A program made the translations under genes and the position numbers. A stretch of 38,449 bases of DNA, taken from contig NZ_FQVW01000029.1 of assembly GCF_900129485.1 (NCBI RefSeq), positions 1 through 38,449 on the forward strand, given 5' to 3'. Source of the stretch: Ornithinibacillus halophilus. GTDB taxonomy: Bacteria; Bacillota; Bacilli; Bacillales; Amphibacillaceae. The first letter of the stretch is position 1, and the number at the start of each line of letters is the position of its first letter. Positions 7,529-16,038 of the stretch are shown here, in pieces. The notes beneath the pieces are model-generated. The model had not been told where the DNA came from. It saw nothing but the letters and a program-made list of their open reading frames with translations, and made no database searches.

Positions 7529-9424
7529 ATGACAGCTACAATGGTCAAAGAAAAAATCGGTTATCAATTCCAAGAGCACTTAATCGAGAAACAAGCAAAA
7601 GCAGAGTATGCGATGTTAAATGAGTTTGCAAAAGGTGAATTTACAATGGAAAATCCATTAATTAAATATAATCCGTACATTGTAAATGACTTAGCAGCCG
7701 TGATCTTGTTTAGAACGGAAGAGGAAACAGCGATTACTGTTCGGGTAAAAGGGAAAACAAAAGAAGGGGATTTTTATCATACTTTCCCTCGAGCGAAAGA
7801 ACATGTCCTTCCAATTGTCGGTTTATATAGTGATTATGAGAATAAAATTGAAGTATATCCATATCAACAATCAGATAAAAAAGTGGTTCATACGATAAAA
7901 ACACCGGAAGTGGCTGGTGCAAAACTAGTAGAATCAATGGATACAACACCGGAATTTATGCAGGATAATGTTATCTTCCTCTGTCCGGCCGTGAATGACT
8001 TTGCGATTGCAGTTGATTATGCAGGAGATGTACGGTTAAACTATACGGTTCCAATGGTTTGGGATATTAAACGAAATCCTAATGGGAATCTTCTCCTTGG
8101 ATCCCAACGGTTAATGAAAATGCCATACTTTGTGTCAGGAATCTATGAAATGAGCCCAGTTGGGAAAATTTACAAAGAATACCGTGTGCCACATGGCTAT
8201 CATCATGACCAAATTACATTACCAAATGGTGATATTGTCGCACTAAACTGTGACTTAGACAATGGGACAGTGGAAGACAAAGCGGTTGTGATTGATAAAG
8301 ATACAGGACATGTGAAACGTACCATTACATTTTCAAACTTTATTAAGCCAGGTTCCCAAAAGTCTGGTTCATGGTCTGATGAAGACTGGTTCCACTGTAA
8401 TGCGGTTTGGTATGATGAACATTCCAACTCGTTAACATTCTCAGGTCGTCACATCAACGCGATGGTTAATATTGATTTTGATACCGAAGAATTGAATTGG
8501 ATTATCTCTGACCCAGAAGGCTGGCCAGAAGAATATCAACAATATATGTTTAAGCCAGTAGGTGACGGGGACTTTGAATGGCAGTATGAACAACATGCCA
8601 ACTTAATTACACCGTTAGGCGATGTGATGTGTTTTGATAATCACCATTTTGGAGCACAAAATCCGGATAACTATCTAGCAGCAAATGACTCTTACTCTCG
8701 TGGCGTGAAGTATCGTATTGATACAGAAAAAATGGAAATTGAGCAATTATGGCAATATGGAAAAGAACGTGGCAAGGAATTCTTCTCCCCATATATTTGT
8801 AATGTGTTGTACTATAATGAAGGGCATTACTTAACCCATTCAGGTGGGATTGCCTTTGATGGGGAAGGAAATGCATCAGAAGAATTAGGTCCATTCGCTC
8901 AACTCGATGATCCAAATGTGAAACTAAATTCGATTACAGTAGAAACGATTAACGACAAGAAAATGCTAGAATTAAAGGTGAACTCTAATTACTATCGTGC
9001 GAATAAATTCACCCTCTATGCAAAAGACGGTAATAATCTTTCTCTTGGAAAAGGACAACTTTTAGGTTCATTAGGAGAAACACCGCAAATGGATTATGAT
9101 ATTCCAGCAGAGGATACAGGGGAAATGTTACCAGCGAAACATGAAGCTCATATTACCGATGAAGTGGATATGTTTACTTTTGAATCTAAATTCGAAAAAG
9201 GACAACTCGTTATGTTGCTGCTAGAATCCGATCAAGAGACTCGTAGATATTTCATCTCTACTTCGAAAGGAAAACGTGGCGCAATGTGTACTGGAACCTT
9301 CTTACCAGATGACGACCGTGATACAAGAACGATTGTCACCAAAGAAGGATTACATGGGGAATATCAAGTGAAACTCATTATTGATGGAATGAAATATGAT
9401 ACAGGTATTACCATTAGAGCATAA
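7529..9424 (+). CDS. Aryl-sulfate sulfotransferase (ASST family), no signal peptide
   Basis: A 631-residue enzyme with an N-terminal beta domain (about 40-115) and a propeller-type arylsulfotransferase domain. The family moves sulfate from one phenyl sulfate to another phenol without PAPS, through a sulfo-histidine. The catalytic set known from E. coli AssT (His252, His356, Arg374, His436) has clear candidates here: His226 (HHDQ), His289 (DWFHCNA), Arg307 (SGRH) and His356 (QHANL). The His289-Arg307 spacing of 18 equals that in AssT. Unlike AssT it has no export signal. The close cysteine pair of AssT is also absent; Cys152, 241, 290, 368 and 424 are dispersed. The start at 7529 is set by GAGGAGG inside the thioredoxin end. 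Confidence 0.85.
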   Translation: MTATMVKEKIGYQFQEHLIEKQAKAEYAMLNEFAKGEFTMENPLIKYNPYIVNDLAAVILFRTEEETAITVRVKGKTKEGDFYHTFPRAKEHVLPIVGLYSDYENKIEVYPYQQSDKKVVHTIKTPEVAGAKLVESMDTTPEFMQDNVIFLCPAVNDFAIAVDYAGDVRLNYTVPMVWDIKRNPNGNLLLGSQRLMKMPYFVSGIYEMSPVGKIYKEYRVPHGYHHDQITLPNGDIVALNCDLDNGTVEDKAVVIDKDTGHVKRTITFSNFIKPGSQKSGSWSDEDWFHCNAVWYDEHSNSLTFSGRHINAMVNIDFDTEELNWIISDPEGWPEEYQQYMFKPVGDGDFEWQYEQHANLITPLGDVMCFDNHHFGAQNPDNYLAANDSYSRGVKYRIDTEKMEIEQLWQYGKERGKEFFSPYICNVLYYNEGHYLTHSGGIAFDGEGNASEELGPFAQLDDPNVKLNSITVETINDKKMLELKVNSNYYRANKFTLYAKDGNNLSLGKGQLLGSLGETPQMDYDIPAEDTGEMLPAKHEAHITDEVDMFTFESKFEKGQLVMLLLESDQETRRYFISTSKGKRGAMCTGTFLPDDDRDTRTIVTKEGLHGEYQVKLIIDGMKYDTGITIRA

Positions 9425-9451
9425 AAAAGCTTAGAGTGATTTTGGGTTGGT

Positions 9452-9500
9452 GGGAAGCTGGGACAAAACTTTGATAGAAATACAATTACCCAGCCTCCCC
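9452..9500. terminator. Stem-loop after the sulfotransferase gene
   Basis: GGGAAGCTGGG (9452-9462) pairs with CCCAGCCTCCC (9489-9499) around a 26-base loop. No T-run follows, so it may be a processing or attenuation structure rather than a complete rho-independent terminator. It could lower expression of the exporter relative to the enzyme. Confidence 0.45.
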
Positions 9501-9542
9501 CTCCATCACTGAACATCAAGAATCAAGCTAAATCTTATCTAA

Positions 9543-9576
9543 TGAAGATTAAACGCCGAGTCGTTTAATGACTTCA
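9543..9576 (+). promoter_or_regulatory. Hairpin abutting the exporter ribosome binding site
   Basis: TGAAG-ATTAAACG pairs with CGTTTAAT-(GA)-CTTCA around the six-base loop CCGAGT. The 3' arm ends exactly where the AGAAGGAG ribosome binding site begins. It could be a DNA operator or an mRNA hairpin that affects translation. Confidence 0.45.
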
Positions 9577-9589
9577 GAAGGAGTAAATG

Positions 9590-10603
9590 ATGAAAAGTAA
9601 GATAATCACATTATTAATTATTGGACTTGCTACTTGGTTAGCTACATTTATTGGTGGAACTGTTTTTCCACTTTTAGGAACTGCGATTTCTGCAATTATA
9701 TTAGGTATGATTATTCGACACACCCCACCAATATATAACCTGCTTGATAAAGCTACCAATAAATTTATTACGTCCTATGTCTTAAAAGGCGGAATTGTTT
9801 TATTAGGTTTTACGTTGTCCCTACAAATATTAAATAAAGTAGGAATGTTGCTTATCGTTGTTATGGCCACTGTTATTCTCGGATCAATTGTAACAAGTAT
9901 CCTAATCAATAAATTTGTCAAAGCAAATAATAAATTGAGTTTAATGATCGGGATTGGAACATCGATTTGTGGGGGATCCGCGATTGTAGCTTCTGCACCT
10001 ATTATCGAAGCAGAAGATGAAGATGTTGCAGTAGCGATTACGACGATGTTTGTTTTTTCCATGACGGCCTTGGTCATTTTACCGATCATTGGTACGTTGT
10101 TTAATTTCTCGGATCATTTTTACGGAGTAGTTGCAGGTCTTGCGGTAAATGATACACCATCTGTTCTTGCAACGGCTTTTAGTTGGAGTGATGAAGCAGG
10201 CGAAATTGCTACCATTGTAAAAGTAGCTAAAACACTATTCATTATTCCTATCACACTTGGTCTTGTTTATTTGAAAATTCTTCAACAACGAAAAAATGCG
10301 GTTACCAATGACTCACCTAAGGTAGGAATTACGTGGGCTCAAATTAAAAGTGTCATCCCGATGTTCGTCGTTTACTTTACATTGGCATTCATCATCGCAA
10401 GTGTTGTAGCAATCCCTGCCGAAGTTACAAGTTTCATTAAGGATACAAGTAAATTAATGTTTACCTTTGCCCTTGTTGCCATCGGTTTAGGTGTTCATGT
10501 GAAACAGATTAAAAAGGCTGGCATAAAACCAATTCTAATCGGTGCAGCTTGTAGCTTTGTCGTAATTGGTATTAGTGTTGCTTCGGTGATGGTGATTTAC
10601 TAG
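9590..10603 (+). CDS. YeiH-family putative sulfate exporter
   Basis: A 337-residue membrane protein with about ten hydrophobic segments. It is recognised by the family signature GTSICGGSAI followed by APIIEAEDEDVAVAI, and by VAGLAVNDTPSVLATAFSW. The family (YeiH / UPF0324) is annotated as putative sulfate or sulfite exporters; direct transport evidence is limited. Two ATGs lie in tandem (9587 and 9590), and the second has better spacing from AGAAGGAG. The gene is 165 bases downstream of the sulfotransferase in the same direction, so it probably belongs to the same regulon. An export role for sulfate or sulfite released from sulfate esters would fit, but this is inferred from position. Confidence 0.82.
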   Translation: MKSKIITLLIIGLATWLATFIGGTVFPLLGTAISAIILGMIIRHTPPIYNLLDKATNKFITSYVLKGGIVLLGFTLSLQILNKVGMLLIVVMATVILGSIVTSILINKFVKANNKLSLMIGIGTSICGGSAIVASAPIIEAEDEDVAVAITTMFVFSMTALVILPIIGTLFNFSDHFYGVVAGLAVNDTPSVLATAFSWSDEAGEIATIVKVAKTLFIIPITLGLVYLKILQQRKNAVTNDSPKVGITWAQIKSVIPMFVVYFTLAFIIASVVAIPAEVTSFIKDTSKLMFTFALVAIGLGVHVKQIKKAGIKPILIGAACSFVVIGISVASVMVIY

Positions 10604-10632
10604 AAACTCAGATTTAAGGATTTTGTATGAGA

Positions 10633-10656
10633 GGGTGGGATTGTAAAGTTCCACCC
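10633..10656 (+). terminator. Candidate terminator after the exporter
   Basis: GGGTGG (10633-10638) pairs with CCACCC (10651-10656), with partial extra pairing inside the loop. The T-rich stretch comes only about 20 bases later, so this is a weak or processed terminator. Confidence 0.4.
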
Positions 10657-10837
10657 AACTATAACGTTTATATTTGTTTTATTTTTTTTAGTATAACAAG
10701 TGAAATGGTGAGCAAGTGGATAGTCTATTGTTGATTTTAGAAATATTCACATATGAAGTGTTGATCAGTTCACCTAAGGCATTTTGGGTACTTCATTTCT
10801 ACAGGTGGTTTGGGTAAGTGAATAAGGAGGATACATC

Positions 10838-12193
10838 ATGACGAGACATTCGGATAGAGGTAAGATTGGGTTATTTGGCGCAGTTAATATTGCGATTGGT
10901 TCTTTGCTTGGGGCTGCGATTTATATTGTTCTACCTGATATGGTAGGGGAGGTAGGAAGCGCAACTTTTCTCGCATTCCTTCTTGGTGCATTACCCGCCC
11001 TGTTTTGTAGTGTGTATTATATCCAGTTAAATGCTACTTTCCCATCATCAGGTGGAACTTATTACTTTTCCAAGCGATTGCTAGGGCCTTATGCGGGATT
11101 TGTCGCAAGCGTTAGTTTAATCTTTGGAATCATTGGTGGGATTGCGATGCTTGCCCATGGTTTTTCACAATATTTTTCGATTTACTTTCCTACTATTCCA
11201 AATGAACTAGTAATACTCGCTGTTGTTGCAACTTTTCTCATTCTTAACACGATCGGAATTCAAACAGTACATGTTATTCAAAGTATGATGGTAGTATTTA
11301 TTCTCTTCGTCATGGTGTCCTTTATTGTTCCAGGATTAGTTTTTAAAGTAAGTAGTTCCGGATTTGAAGCTGTTAATGAATTTTTACCTGGTGGAGGAAA
11401 ATCTTTATTCTCTGCATCTGTAACCGCATTTTTAGCTTATGGAACATTTGTCTTCATATCTTCCTTAGGGAGTAAAATTAAAAACCCGAGACGAAACACG
11501 CCATTAGCTATGATGATTGCCTTAATCACCGTGATTCTCTTATATATGGGTATCGCTTATACAGCAACTCTAGTCGCACCTGCGGAAATGATCCGTCAGT
11601 CAACGACGGCCCTTCCAGATATTGCCGCGTTATATCTGCCATCCTTTTTAGTTCCACTCGTTGGAATTAGTGGGTTACTGGCAATTGCGTCGACCTTAAA
11701 TATATCGTTTACAGTTGTAGCCACTGAATTGCAAAGAATCAGTGAAGAAGGCTATGTGATGAAGTTCCTAGCAAAGCCGCATAAGAAATATAATACACCG
11801 GTGAGAAGTCTGTTTGTTTGTGGAACTTTAGGATTGCTTTTAGTCTATTCTGGATTAGGTCCGGACGTCTTTATCCATATCATCGTATCCGGAACATTAT
11901 TAAGCACCTTTATTACAGCAATTGCAGCATTACGCCTAAAAACGAAGGCTGCTAAAGAATATGAAAATGCCCTAATGCATATTCCATCCTGGCTTCTATA
12001 TCCGGCAACGATCATCGGTGGCCTATTAAGTATCGGATATGCGATGTATATATTTTACACCTACCCTGTAATTGGTGGATTGTTTATCGTATCTCTAATC
12101 GTCATGAGTGGATTTTACTTTGTTAATCAGAAAGTTAATGTAGTTGCAGAGGTGAAAGTAGTAGAAGAGGTAAAGGAACCGTTGGAAGCGTAG
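10838..12193 (+). CDS. APC-superfamily amino acid permease
   Basis: A 451-residue transporter with about twelve membrane helices. The first helix carries the substrate-binding break typical of the amino acid-polyamine-organocation superfamily (NIAIGSLLGAAIY). The conserved SSGGTYYFSKRLLGPYAGFVAS after helix 2 also fits. It should be a proton- or exchange-coupled importer of an amino acid or amine; the substrate cannot be read. AAGGAGG supports the start. The 3' end is charged and repetitive (EVKVVEEVKE). The preceding 230-base gap holds only one degenerate Crp/Fnr-like site (TGTTG-ATCAGT-TCACC, 10759-10774), so membership of the sulfotransferase regulon is possible but weak. Confidence 0.85.
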   Translation: MTRHSDRGKIGLFGAVNIAIGSLLGAAIYIVLPDMVGEVGSATFLAFLLGALPALFCSVYYIQLNATFPSSGGTYYFSKRLLGPYAGFVASVSLIFGIIGGIAMLAHGFSQYFSIYFPTIPNELVILAVVATFLILNTIGIQTVHVIQSMMVVFILFVMVSFIVPGLVFKVSSSGFEAVNEFLPGGGKSLFSASVTAFLAYGTFVFISSLGSKIKNPRRNTPLAMMIALITVILLYMGIAYTATLVAPAEMIRQSTTALPDIAALYLPSFLVPLVGISGLLAIASTLNISFTVVATELQRISEEGYVMKFLAKPHKKYNTPVRSLFVCGTLGLLLVYSGLGPDVFIHIIVSGTLLSTFITAIAALRLKTKAAKEYENALMHIPSWLLYPATIIGGLLSIGYAMYIFYTYPVIGGLFIVSLIVMSGFYFVNQKVNVVAEVKVVEEVKEPLEA

Positions 12194-12208
12194 TTTGGGG
12201 GTGACTTG

Positions 12209-12251
12209 GGGACAGGAACTATGTCCCGCTTTCAAAAAGTGCATTTTTGAA
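12209..12251 (+). terminator. Two small hairpins after the permease
   Basis: GGGACA/TGTCCC (12209-12227) is followed by TTCAAAAA/TTTTTGAA (12231-12251). The T-rich run TCCTTTTTTG comes a few bases later. The first hairpin resembles a shortened REP-type palindrome. Together they probably end the permease transcript, but neither is a textbook terminator. Confidence 0.4.
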
Positions 12252-12286
12252 GGTCCTTTTTTGTACAGAGGTGACTGTTTTCTGTT

Positions 12287-12317
12287 AAAAGGGGATGTCA
12301 GCATTAATGGCATCCCC
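12287..12317 (-). terminator. Terminator of the minus-strand nuclease gene
   Basis: On the minus strand GGGGATG pairs with CATCCCC and is followed directly by TTTT, 43 bases past the stop codon of the minus-strand gene. The stem is GC-rich. Confidence 0.55.
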
Positions 12318-12359
12318 TAATGTGAATAGTAGTAGAATTCATAAATAAGTGGAGCTAAG

Positions 12360-13387
12360 CTAGATGTTCCATTCTTTCCCATCTAACAGATTTGCAATAT
12401 CTTGAAGGTCCATGTCCTCTTTATAACCCTCGATGTCTATTAAATCAATATAACGACTCCCCATTAATCCACCTTTTGAGGCCTTTTTATAGTTTGTTTT
12501 TACGTATTGTTTAACTACAAAAAATCGACGTGGTTCATCTTCGGGGTATCCATATTTTTCTTTTGCTTCTAGTGTCAGTTTTCTAATGTTATCTTCTAAA
12601 TTCTCAGTAGGTTGACCTTCAATGATGTCAAATAAAAGGAATTCATCATTTCTCTCATCATACTCAACATCCACGACACAACATACTTCACCAATAGCGC
12701 GAATTGATTTGTTTTGATACAAGCCCAAATACCTTGTGTTTTGGTAACCGCGATCTCTTGGGTGGAAATATAGTCTATATTCTAAATTTTTCTGTAATGT
12801 TTTACCTGTTAAAACGACACGTATTTTTGTGTCAAAGTTGTCTAGGAGATTGGATTCCCTGCAGAAAGCTTCGTAATCATCGATTAAAGCCCTCATTTCT
12901 AGGTCATATTCCTGAAGAATTTCTTTGAAAAAGCTGCAAATTTCTTTAAAGGTAATGGATGCAAAGATAATTTCTTTATCATATGTATCATTAAAGTCAT
13001 TTAATTCGTTTATAATTTCTTGATGGTAGGTATGGGGGACTTTTTCTTTATTAATCAAAAGAAAAATTTGTTTATTTTCGTTACCAAAGGCCTGCCAGTG
13101 ATTTTTAATTTGATTGATGTCTTCTTGACCGTATAGTTTAGTTTCAATTACTACTTTAAAACTTTCTTGCTCAATCATCCATCAGGTATACTGCTTGTAG
13201 CACGTTCCTGTTGTTTAAATTGAACCGTGGTATCAAGTTCAATGCCGCTTTCTTCAAGTATGTTGTTTGTAAAACTCATAAATTTTTGCGGACTATTCTG
13301 ATACAGGCGGCTGAATAGGAGCAAGGTATTATTTGTAGTCATATTTTCTTTTTGCGAATACCTCGGAAAGTAATGAATATTAGCCAA
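12360..13387 (-). pseudogene. Frameshifted PD-(D/E)XK nuclease-like gene
   Basis: Two minus-strand frames make up one recognisable protein of about 342 residues. The first (13387-13175, TTG start with GGGTGGG six bases upstream, MANIHYFPRYSQKEN...) ends in SIPDG. The second (13178-12360) begins MIEQESFKVVIETKL. Together they give PDG followed shortly by ETK, the PD-(D/E)XK nuclease signature, which is split exactly at the frame change. The junction reads GGATGATT; one extra A (GGAATGATT) would restore a continuous frame. So this is either a one-base deletion, a sequencing error or a frameshift-controlled gene. The overlapping ATGA could also allow coupled translation of two polypeptides. The remainder is not assignable to a named enzyme. 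Confidence 0.7.
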
Positions 13388-13745
13388 ATGAATCCCACCC
13401 TTTTCTTTGTAATTCTATGAATATTGTAAGACAAAGAGATATGAAAGTAGCATACATAGTTTCTATTATATATTTTAACACAATTATATGGGGTATTTGA
13501 ACGTTATTTATACACAACTAGAGGGCATGCAGTTTGTTGGATGGGGGGGTGTTCTTGTGGAATTGATGGATAATAGTTAGAAAAATATGTGAATATATTA
13601 ATATCTGGTACACTAATAATTAGGAGAAAATAAGAATAATACAATGAAGTACATGATGGCATGATACTTCCACCTACTTTAAGTTAATATTTGCTGTAAT
13701 TAACTAATAGCTTACTGAATTTCTAGATGAAAGGGGAAAGGGACT
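13388..13745. other. Intergenic region between divergent nuclease genes
   Basis: About 360 bases, AT-rich, separating the minus-strand nuclease gene from the plus-strand NucS-like gene, so it should hold both promoters. It contains a seven-G run followed by GTTCTTGTGG (13543-13560) that resembles the left arm of REP unit A. It also contains a half operator, TGTGA-ATATAT (13588-13598), matching the left part of Crp/Fnr operator 3 but with no right half. I see no gene in it. Confidence 0.5.
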
Positions 13746-14729
13746 ATGTACATTTTAAACAACAACAAAGTAGAAAAAATAGACGCTGTTACTTTCTCAG
13801 AACTTTCCATGACAGAAAGTGACCTCGAAGAAATTGTTCGAAACAGTATCGACATGATATGTGATGATGAAGAATCCATGCTAATAGTGGGGCAGCAGGT
13901 AAGAAATGAAAAGAATGGTCGAAGTGATCTTACTGCGATTGATAATAATGGAAACATTGTACTAATTGAAATCAAACGAGATCGGCGTGATATTGAGAGT
14001 AGAAAGGAAGCTTTTGAGTTTCAAGCTATCCGCTATGCTGCAAGTTATGCAACAATTGAAAATCCTGATGAACTGGTGAAAAAAGTATATGCACCTTATA
14101 TTGAAAAGCACCGAGATGAGTTTGAACTTGGTGAGCTTACTTCCTATGAATTAGGAATTCGTAAATTAAACGAGTTTCTAAGTGTTAACGAAGCGGAGAA
14201 TAATTTTAATAAGAAACAGAAGATTGTTTTGGTTGCATCAGACTTTGATGAGCAAACACTTTCGGCTGTTTCTTGGTTGAATAGTAATAATGTAGATATG
14301 AGTTGTTATAAACTTATCCCGTATAAGGTAAATGACACTGTATATTTACTTACTGAGAAATTATTGCCTGTTACAAATTATGTCGATTATTATGTGAATC
14401 TTATGGATAAAAACTTGCCTGCGACTGTGAAGCGAACAAAAACTGGTGGGACTCGCCGCTCATTGCCTAAAATTGATGCTATGTTAGAGTGGGGAGTTGT
14501 GAAAGCGGGAGATGGTATTGTTGCAAAAGATAGGGAGAATGAAGGTGTTCTTTTAGCAAATGGAAATATCCTGGCAGATGATATAGAACAGTCTATGCAG
14601 GCGTGGTTAAAGGAGATTTATGGTTGGTCTAGTGTTCAGACGTATGTGTTTGCGATACATAAGGAGAGTGGGAAGTCGCTTTCTAAGATAAGGGAGGAGT
14701 ATATGGAGCAACAGGAGGAAAATGGATAA
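13746..14729 (+). CDS. NucS-like PD-(D/E)XK nuclease with RAMA-like C-terminus
   Basis: A 327-residue protein. Its N-terminal half matches the NucS / DUF91 endonuclease type: GRSDLTAIDNNGNIVLIEIKR places catalytic Asp61, Glu75 and Lys77 in the right spacing. The C-terminal segment (about 245-322: WGVVKAGDGIVAK, GVLLANGNILADDI, then GWSSVQTYVFAIHK) resembles the RAMA or DUF4357-type domain often fused to restriction and modification enzymes, which is thought to recognise DNA. This suggests a DNA-cleaving defence or repair protein; the substrate is unknown. A G-rich ribosome binding site precedes the ATG. The next gene is an HNH endonuclease, in the same direction. Confidence 0.72.
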   Translation: MYILNNNKVEKIDAVTFSELSMTESDLEEIVRNSIDMICDDEESMLIVGQQVRNEKNGRSDLTAIDNNGNIVLIEIKRDRRDIESRKEAFEFQAIRYAASYATIENPDELVKKVYAPYIEKHRDEFELGELTSYELGIRKLNEFLSVNEAENNFNKKQKIVLVASDFDEQTLSAVSWLNSNNVDMSCYKLIPYKVNDTVYLLTEKLLPVTNYVDYYVNLMDKNLPATVKRTKTGGTRRSLPKIDAMLEWGVVKAGDGIVAKDRENEGVLLANGNILADDIEQSMQAWLKEIYGWSSVQTYVFAIHKESGKSLSKIREEYMEQQEENG

Positions 14730-14829
14730 GTTCTAAAGAAGTACCACCTAATATGTGCTTGATAAATTCAAATGTTAGGTTAAGGGGTAGAGAGAAATCA
14801 TAAACGTGGAATCATTTGGAGGGATGGAA

Positions 14830-15582
14830 ATGGCTGAAGTAAACCAAGAGGAAAGAGCTTATGGGGCATGGGATATACTAATTTCTCGTGCAATAAATAG
14901 AAAAACGATTACATATAAGGAATTAGGAGATGCATTAGGAGTTCATCATCGAGCTTGTAGGTATTTTTTAGGATTGATACAGGACTTTTGTTTAAATGAG
15001 AAATTACCACCATTAACAATATTAGTAGTAAACAGAAATGGTGATATTGGACAGGGTTTTACTGCATGGGATGTGAATAACATTAAAGAAGGTCTAGAAA
15101 AGGTTTATTCTTATAACTGGAACAATATATATAACCCGTTTGAATATGCGAGTAATGGTGAAACGAAAGATGGAATAGCTAGAAAGTTAATAAATAAAGA
15201 AGTTGACAAAAAGGAACTCTATGCAAGGGTAAAGGTAAGAGGAGTCGCTCAATCTATATTTCGAAAGGCATTGCTAGAAGCATATAATTATAGATGTGCT
15301 TTTTGTAGAACTAGAATAGAAGTTTTGTTGGAAGCAGCACATATTATACCTTGGTCTAAGAGTAGCGAAGAACAAAAACTAGATGTTAACAATGGTATCT
15401 TGCTCTGTAGTAACCACCATAAACTATTCGATGCAGGGCTTATTAATATTGATAAGGATTATAGAATTCATGCGGATCCAACTATAAAAACAAAATTAAT
15501 AGGTAGAAAGATGAGACTACCAGAGGATGAAAGGTTGCACCCGTCAAAAGAATCCCTTGTAAAGAGACTGCAACTTATTTAG
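14830..15582 (+). CDS. HNH endonuclease with N-terminal helical domain
   Basis: A 250-residue protein. The C-terminal HNH domain has Cys156/Cys159 (CAFC), the AAHIIPW core with His171, Asn188 and CSNHHKLFD at 193-201, all metal-binding and catalytic positions of the HNH_2 type found in restriction endonucleases. The N-terminal part (about 10-100) has a helix-turn-helix-like stretch (ITYKELGDALGVHHRACRYFLGLI) and probably binds DNA. ATG 14830 is chosen because GGAGGG lies six bases upstream; the ATG at 14824 lies directly on the ribosome binding site. No adjacent methyltransferase is paired with it, so it may be a modification-dependent or stand-alone nuclease. Confidence 0.82.
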   Translation: MAEVNQEERAYGAWDILISRAINRKTITYKELGDALGVHHRACRYFLGLIQDFCLNEKLPPLTILVVNRNGDIGQGFTAWDVNNIKEGLEKVYSYNWNNIYNPFEYASNGETKDGIARKLINKEVDKKELYARVKVRGVAQSIFRKALLEAYNYRCAFCRTRIEVLLEAAHIIPWSKSSEEQKLDVNNGILLCSNHHKLFDAGLINIDKDYRIHADPTIKTKLIGRKMRLPEDERLHPSKESLVKRLQLI

Positions 15583-15741
15583 AAGAATAAATTATTTGTA
15601 TAGTCATGTACTCAAAGATGTATTTATATTTATTGCAAATTGTAAAAAGAAGGAATTTAGAAGGGTGTAACTTGTTTGGCAACTATTATTAGAATCGATA
15701 CTATACACATTAGCAAATTCTGAGAAAGGAGGTCTTTAATT

Positions 15742-15924
15742 ATGAATGAAAGGTTTCCTGATGTTGACTGGTATTGTGATCGTTGCGATTCACACTTAAA
15801 TAATCAGTCTAATTTCGATGATAATAAATACCTTTGGAAATGCACGGAATGTGGACATAAAAACAGTATTTCAAGCACCAATATATATGATTCTAAAAAA
15901 GATTATTGGAGTGGCAATAGGTAG
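15742..15924 (+). CDS. Zinc-ribbon miniprotein
   Basis: A 60-residue protein with two CXXC knuckles, WYCDRC and WKCTECGH, 23 residues apart, which should bind one zinc ion. The rest is polar, with no membrane segment. AAAGGAGG eight bases upstream supports the start. Function is not recognisable. Position between nuclease genes suggests an accessory DNA- or RNA-binding part of the island. Confidence 0.65.
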   Translation: MNERFPDVDWYCDRCDSHLNNQSNFDDNKYLWKCTECGHKNSISSTNIYDSKKDYWSGNR

Positions 15925-16038
15925 TAAAGATATATTGTATAAGGAGTATGAGTTATGTATTGATACCAAAAGCAGCCAAGAATTTCAGTAGAAAAAGTTT
16001 TTTGTCGAAGTTAGTTAGTTATAAAGGGGTGAATTTAT

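Noticed and set aside
8607-8915. Minus-strand open frames inside the sulfotransferase gene
   Set aside because: They lie fully within a clear coding gene, have no ribosome binding site and translate to low-complexity sequence.
10741-10774. Possible Crp/Fnr operators before the APC permease
   Set aside because: One is only a right half site (TCACA at 10747-10751). The other, TGTTG-ATCAGT-TCACC, misses three of ten consensus bases, so permease control by the regulator is not supported.
13588-13603. Crp/Fnr-like site before the NucS-like gene
   Set aside because: The left half and core equal operator 3, but the right half reads TAATA instead of TCACA.
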